Part shown: one piece after another, positions 28,347 to 30,434 of the stretch
How positions within the stretch are numbered: the stretch's first letter is position 1
Layout of the letters: every line of letters begins with the position of its first letter
IMG/VR virus record: IMGVR_UViG_3300030101_004247
Span: 1-30,434 of that record
Source of the DNA: a virus
DNA: 30,434 nucleotides
Reading direction: 5' to 3' (one strand)
Made by a program: the position numbers and the translations under genes
Notes under the pieces: generated by a model
Database searches by the model: none
Seen by the model: only the letters and a program-made list of their open reading frames with translations
Told to the model about the DNA's origin: nothing

Positions 28347-30434
28347 TTAGCTTGGTTCATTTAATAATTCAAGTGTACTTCTTCCAGTTTGTAAATCAGT
28401 AGTTATTTTGTTAATTGTAAATGCTCTGCCTGTTACAAATATTTTATCTGCTAGACTGTATGTCAATAAAAACTTTAAAGGCAGTACAGCTTTGTATTTG
28501 AATATTCTAGTTTTAGTATTGAATACCCTTTGAATATAACTTTGATAAAACTTTTGGAATAAACTGTTGTTGCTTCCACCATAATCTGTAAGTGTGTAGC
28601 TGTTGATCTCACTACCAAAATTTAAATTAAATGCTGGTGCTGTTGAGGTTGTTCCTAACTCATTTGCATTATGTGGCATCCAGTAATTGTTTATAGTTGT
28701 ATTTGTGATTCCTGAAATTGAGTCAACTGGTCTTGTGCTATCTACATAGTTTATTGGTGTGCTAATGCTTGTGTTGTAAATACCATAAAAAAGTAAAGGT
28801 GCTGTTTTTACTGAATTATCATCTTCATCAACTGCTAAACCATACTGAACATCTGTATTTACTTTTGTAGTTCCATCAGCTAACCTTTCAAAAAGCATAT
28901 GCTCAAAAGGTGGTAATACTTCATACTTTCTGTTTTGACTAGCATCAGCAATAAAATTCAAGCTTCCATATTCTGTGTTGTTTAAATTTAAAAATGCTTG
29001 TGCAAGTTTTGTTTTAGGTTCTGGATATTCAAACTTTATATTGCTAAATGGAAGTGCTTCACTTACTGTATGTTCATCTTTTACAATAAATTTACTTATA
29101 TCGTGTGTTGTTGTTGAATCACCATAAAAATCATCTAATGTTTTTACTACAACTCTGTCGCTACTATCTAAAAATGCTGTTAAATTAAATACCTTAAAAA
29201 TACCTTTTAGAAAATCTATAACCTTGATGTCAGGAACTTGTTCAGTTGGTTTTATATCATCAATTACAACAGATATATTTGTTGCATTTGAATTAAATGT
29301 ACAGCTTTCAAAAGTAACGCCTGGATTTAAAAAATGTTGACCAACAGTCACATTAGCTCCAAATTCAAAACTACCAGCAGAGGAAATTATTGCTGTGATT
29401 TTTCTAGTTTGACCAGTTACCATTGGACTTTCAGGCAAATCAAATGTACCACCAAACAAGGATAAATTACCTGTTGTAGTTATACTTGCAATTTCTGAGT
29501 TATCAATTAAATCTACTATTCTTACACTGTAAGGAGTTGAACCAAAACCTGTATTAGGATTTATTGCTACACCATAAAAAAAACGATTAAATAACTGCAC
29601 TTGCCCTGTTGGTGGAAAAATATATTCTTCTTTTGTTACTGTATAAACACCATTAGAAAATTCTGTTTTTGGGTTTTGATAAACATTGCACAAAGTTTGT
29701 ACAGGGTCATATCTTAAACTGTTTCCTGAAGTTACACAAGTAAAAGCTTGACCCTCTATACTTACACTGTTTTCTGTTTGCATTTTTCCTTTATCTCTAT
29801 GCAACCATAAGTACAAATTGCTAAACTCTGTACTATCAAAAAACTCACCTGTTTTAAATGTTAATCCATATTGCTCTTCAATTGCCTTTATAACTAAACT
29901 AGCTTTTATTGCTGGTTTTAAATCTTCAGGAAATACTCCCCTTGTTTTATCATTTGCACTATCATCAGATAAATTACCAACATCTGTAAGGTTGCCAGTA
30001 TCATCATAGATGTATCTTTGAGTATGTGTAATTAAAGGATAAATAATTGCACTATTATAGGTAACACTATCAACTGTAATATTATGCCCTGTTTGCAATC
30101 CTGTAAGAACATTTGCTGTAAGTGCTGGTAGTTTGAAGTTATCCATCCAAACTAAATTGTTTAGTTTATCCTCTCCAAATAAATTATTTAAACTAACTGT
30201 TTTACCAAAGAAAGTAACTTTGTAAGTATGTGGTCTGTTATCTTTCATTTTGACCTCTTGCAATCTTATTTTACCCTCTCTGAATGGTTGATAGTTTAAT
30301 TCAATTTTTGCATCACTTTGTATATTAGCATCAAATCCCTTGACATCTGGATTGTACCAATGTTTGAACAGCTTGTTGTTCTTTTGACTTGCTGGAATGT
30401 TGAACGTTCTGCTGAAATCAGTAAACACTTTGTC
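28347..30434 (-). CDS. Large tail protein (right-end copy, 5' end outside window)
   Basis: At least 695 codons of a large tail protein. The window ends about 129 bases short of the start codon predicted from the left-end copy, so the full product would be about 738 aa. The protein is beta-rich, with aromatic repeats in its middle and a C-terminus ending AFTINKITTDLQTGRSTLELL, typical of tail-tip components. I see no peptidase or lysozyme motif. It is followed directly by the 50-aa gene and the tape measure. Confidence 0.75.
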   Translation of the reverse strand, partial: DKVFTDFSRTFNIPASQKNNKLFKHWYNPDVKGFDANIQSDAKIELNYQPFREGKIRLQEVKMKDNRPHTYKVTFFGKTVSLNNLFGEDKLNNLVWMDNFKLPALTANVLTGLQTGHNITVDSVTYNSAIIYPLITHTQRYIYDDTGNLTDVGNLSDDSANDKTRGVFPEDLKPAIKASLVIKAIEEQYGLTFKTGEFFDSTEFSNLYLWLHRDKGKMQTENSVSIEGQAFTCVTSGNSLRYDPVQTLCNVYQNPKTEFSNGVYTVTKEEYIFPPTGQVQLFNRFFYGVAINPNTGFGSTPYSVRIVDLIDNSEIASITTTGNLSLFGGTFDLPESPMVTGQTRKITAIISSAGSFEFGANVTVGQHFLNPGVTFESCTFNSNATNISVVIDDIKPTEQVPDIKVIDFLKGIFKVFNLTAFLDSSDRVVVKTLDDFYGDSTTTHDISKFIVKDEHTVSEALPFSNIKFEYPEPKTKLAQAFLNLNNTEYGSLNFIADASQNRKYEVLPPFEHMLFERLADGTTKVNTDVQYGLAVDEDDNSVKTAPLLFYGIYNTSISTPINYVDSTRPVDSISGITNTTINNYWMPHNANELGTTSTAPAFNLNFGSEINSYTLTDYGGSNNSLFQKFYQSYIQRVFNTKTRIFKYKAVLPLKFLLTYSLADKIFVTGRAFTINKITTDLQTGRSTLELLNEPS
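29662..30434. repeat. Terminal near-direct repeat, right arm
   Basis: This is the partner of bases 1-773 at a constant offset of 29661, with no indels and about 40 substitutions by eye. It lies within the large tail gene. If the ends join, the unit length is about 29661 bases. Confidence 0.85.

Noticed and set aside
1-30434. Integrase, repressor, tRNA or rRNA genes
   Set aside because: Looked for on both strands by eye. No tyrosine or serine recombinase motifs, no clear CI-type repressor, and no cloverleaf that I could support.

Overview
The window looks like an almost complete genome of a small tailed phage (siphovirus type) of a Bacteroidetes host, probably a marine flavobacterium. The evidence is an AT-rich sequence, start regions without clear Shine-Dalgarno motifs, and protein families I recognise from Bacteroidetes phages: an XkdF-like prohead protease, a small Cys-rich protein, an MPKPK-type micro-protein, a LamG adhesin and an SSB-like protein ending in DDLPF. 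Every gene I can support lies on the minus strand, so the genome is read from high to low coordinates. I see no integrase, repressor, tRNA, CRISPR array or insertion sequence. A strictly lytic or uncharacterised lifestyle fits better than a temperate one.

The first 773 bases align without gaps to the last 773 (offset 29661) at about 95% identity. By my count 36 of 40 differences fall at third codon positions of one tail gene. The simplest reading is a circularly closing genome of about 29.66 kb whose two ends carry different strain alleles of that gene; a real tandem duplication is the alternative.

Layout in transcription order. Early and replication region, 15.1 to 6.1 kb: small unknown proteins, a probable RHH protein, an annealing-like protein with a PD-(D/E)XK exonuclease, an SSB-like protein, an HTH protein, three DNA methyltransferases, two more PD-(D/E)XK nucleases, a DnaD/DUF1376-like initiator, a RecA/DnaB-fold helicase and a sigma-like factor. 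Packaging, 6.1 to 4.1 kb: small Cys-rich proteins, two membrane micro-peptides, TerS and TerL. Tail, 3.9 kb through the window junction to 26.3 kb: a G/GT-type chaperone pair with a T9 slip site, tail completion proteins, two large tail proteins and the tape measure. Head and connector, 26.3 to 19.6 kb: protease, scaffold, major capsid, a putative tail tube, portal and connector. Host recognition and lysis, 19.6 to 15.2 kb: LamG adhesin, amidase, holin candidate, u-spanin candidate and a metallophosphoesterase.

The main unexplained structures are these. (1) A two-block motif with identical spacing lies just upstream of the tail block and the scaffold/capsid block, and is a candidate late promoter or operator. 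(2) An iteron-like element of 11-bp units plus a pentanucleotide tract occurs once inside the initiator gene and once in non-coding DNA after TerL. (3) Four micro-genes of 26 to 29 codons encode hydrophobic single-pass peptides, two of them joined to a neighbour by an ATGA overlap. (4) The two ends differ almost only at synonymous sites.
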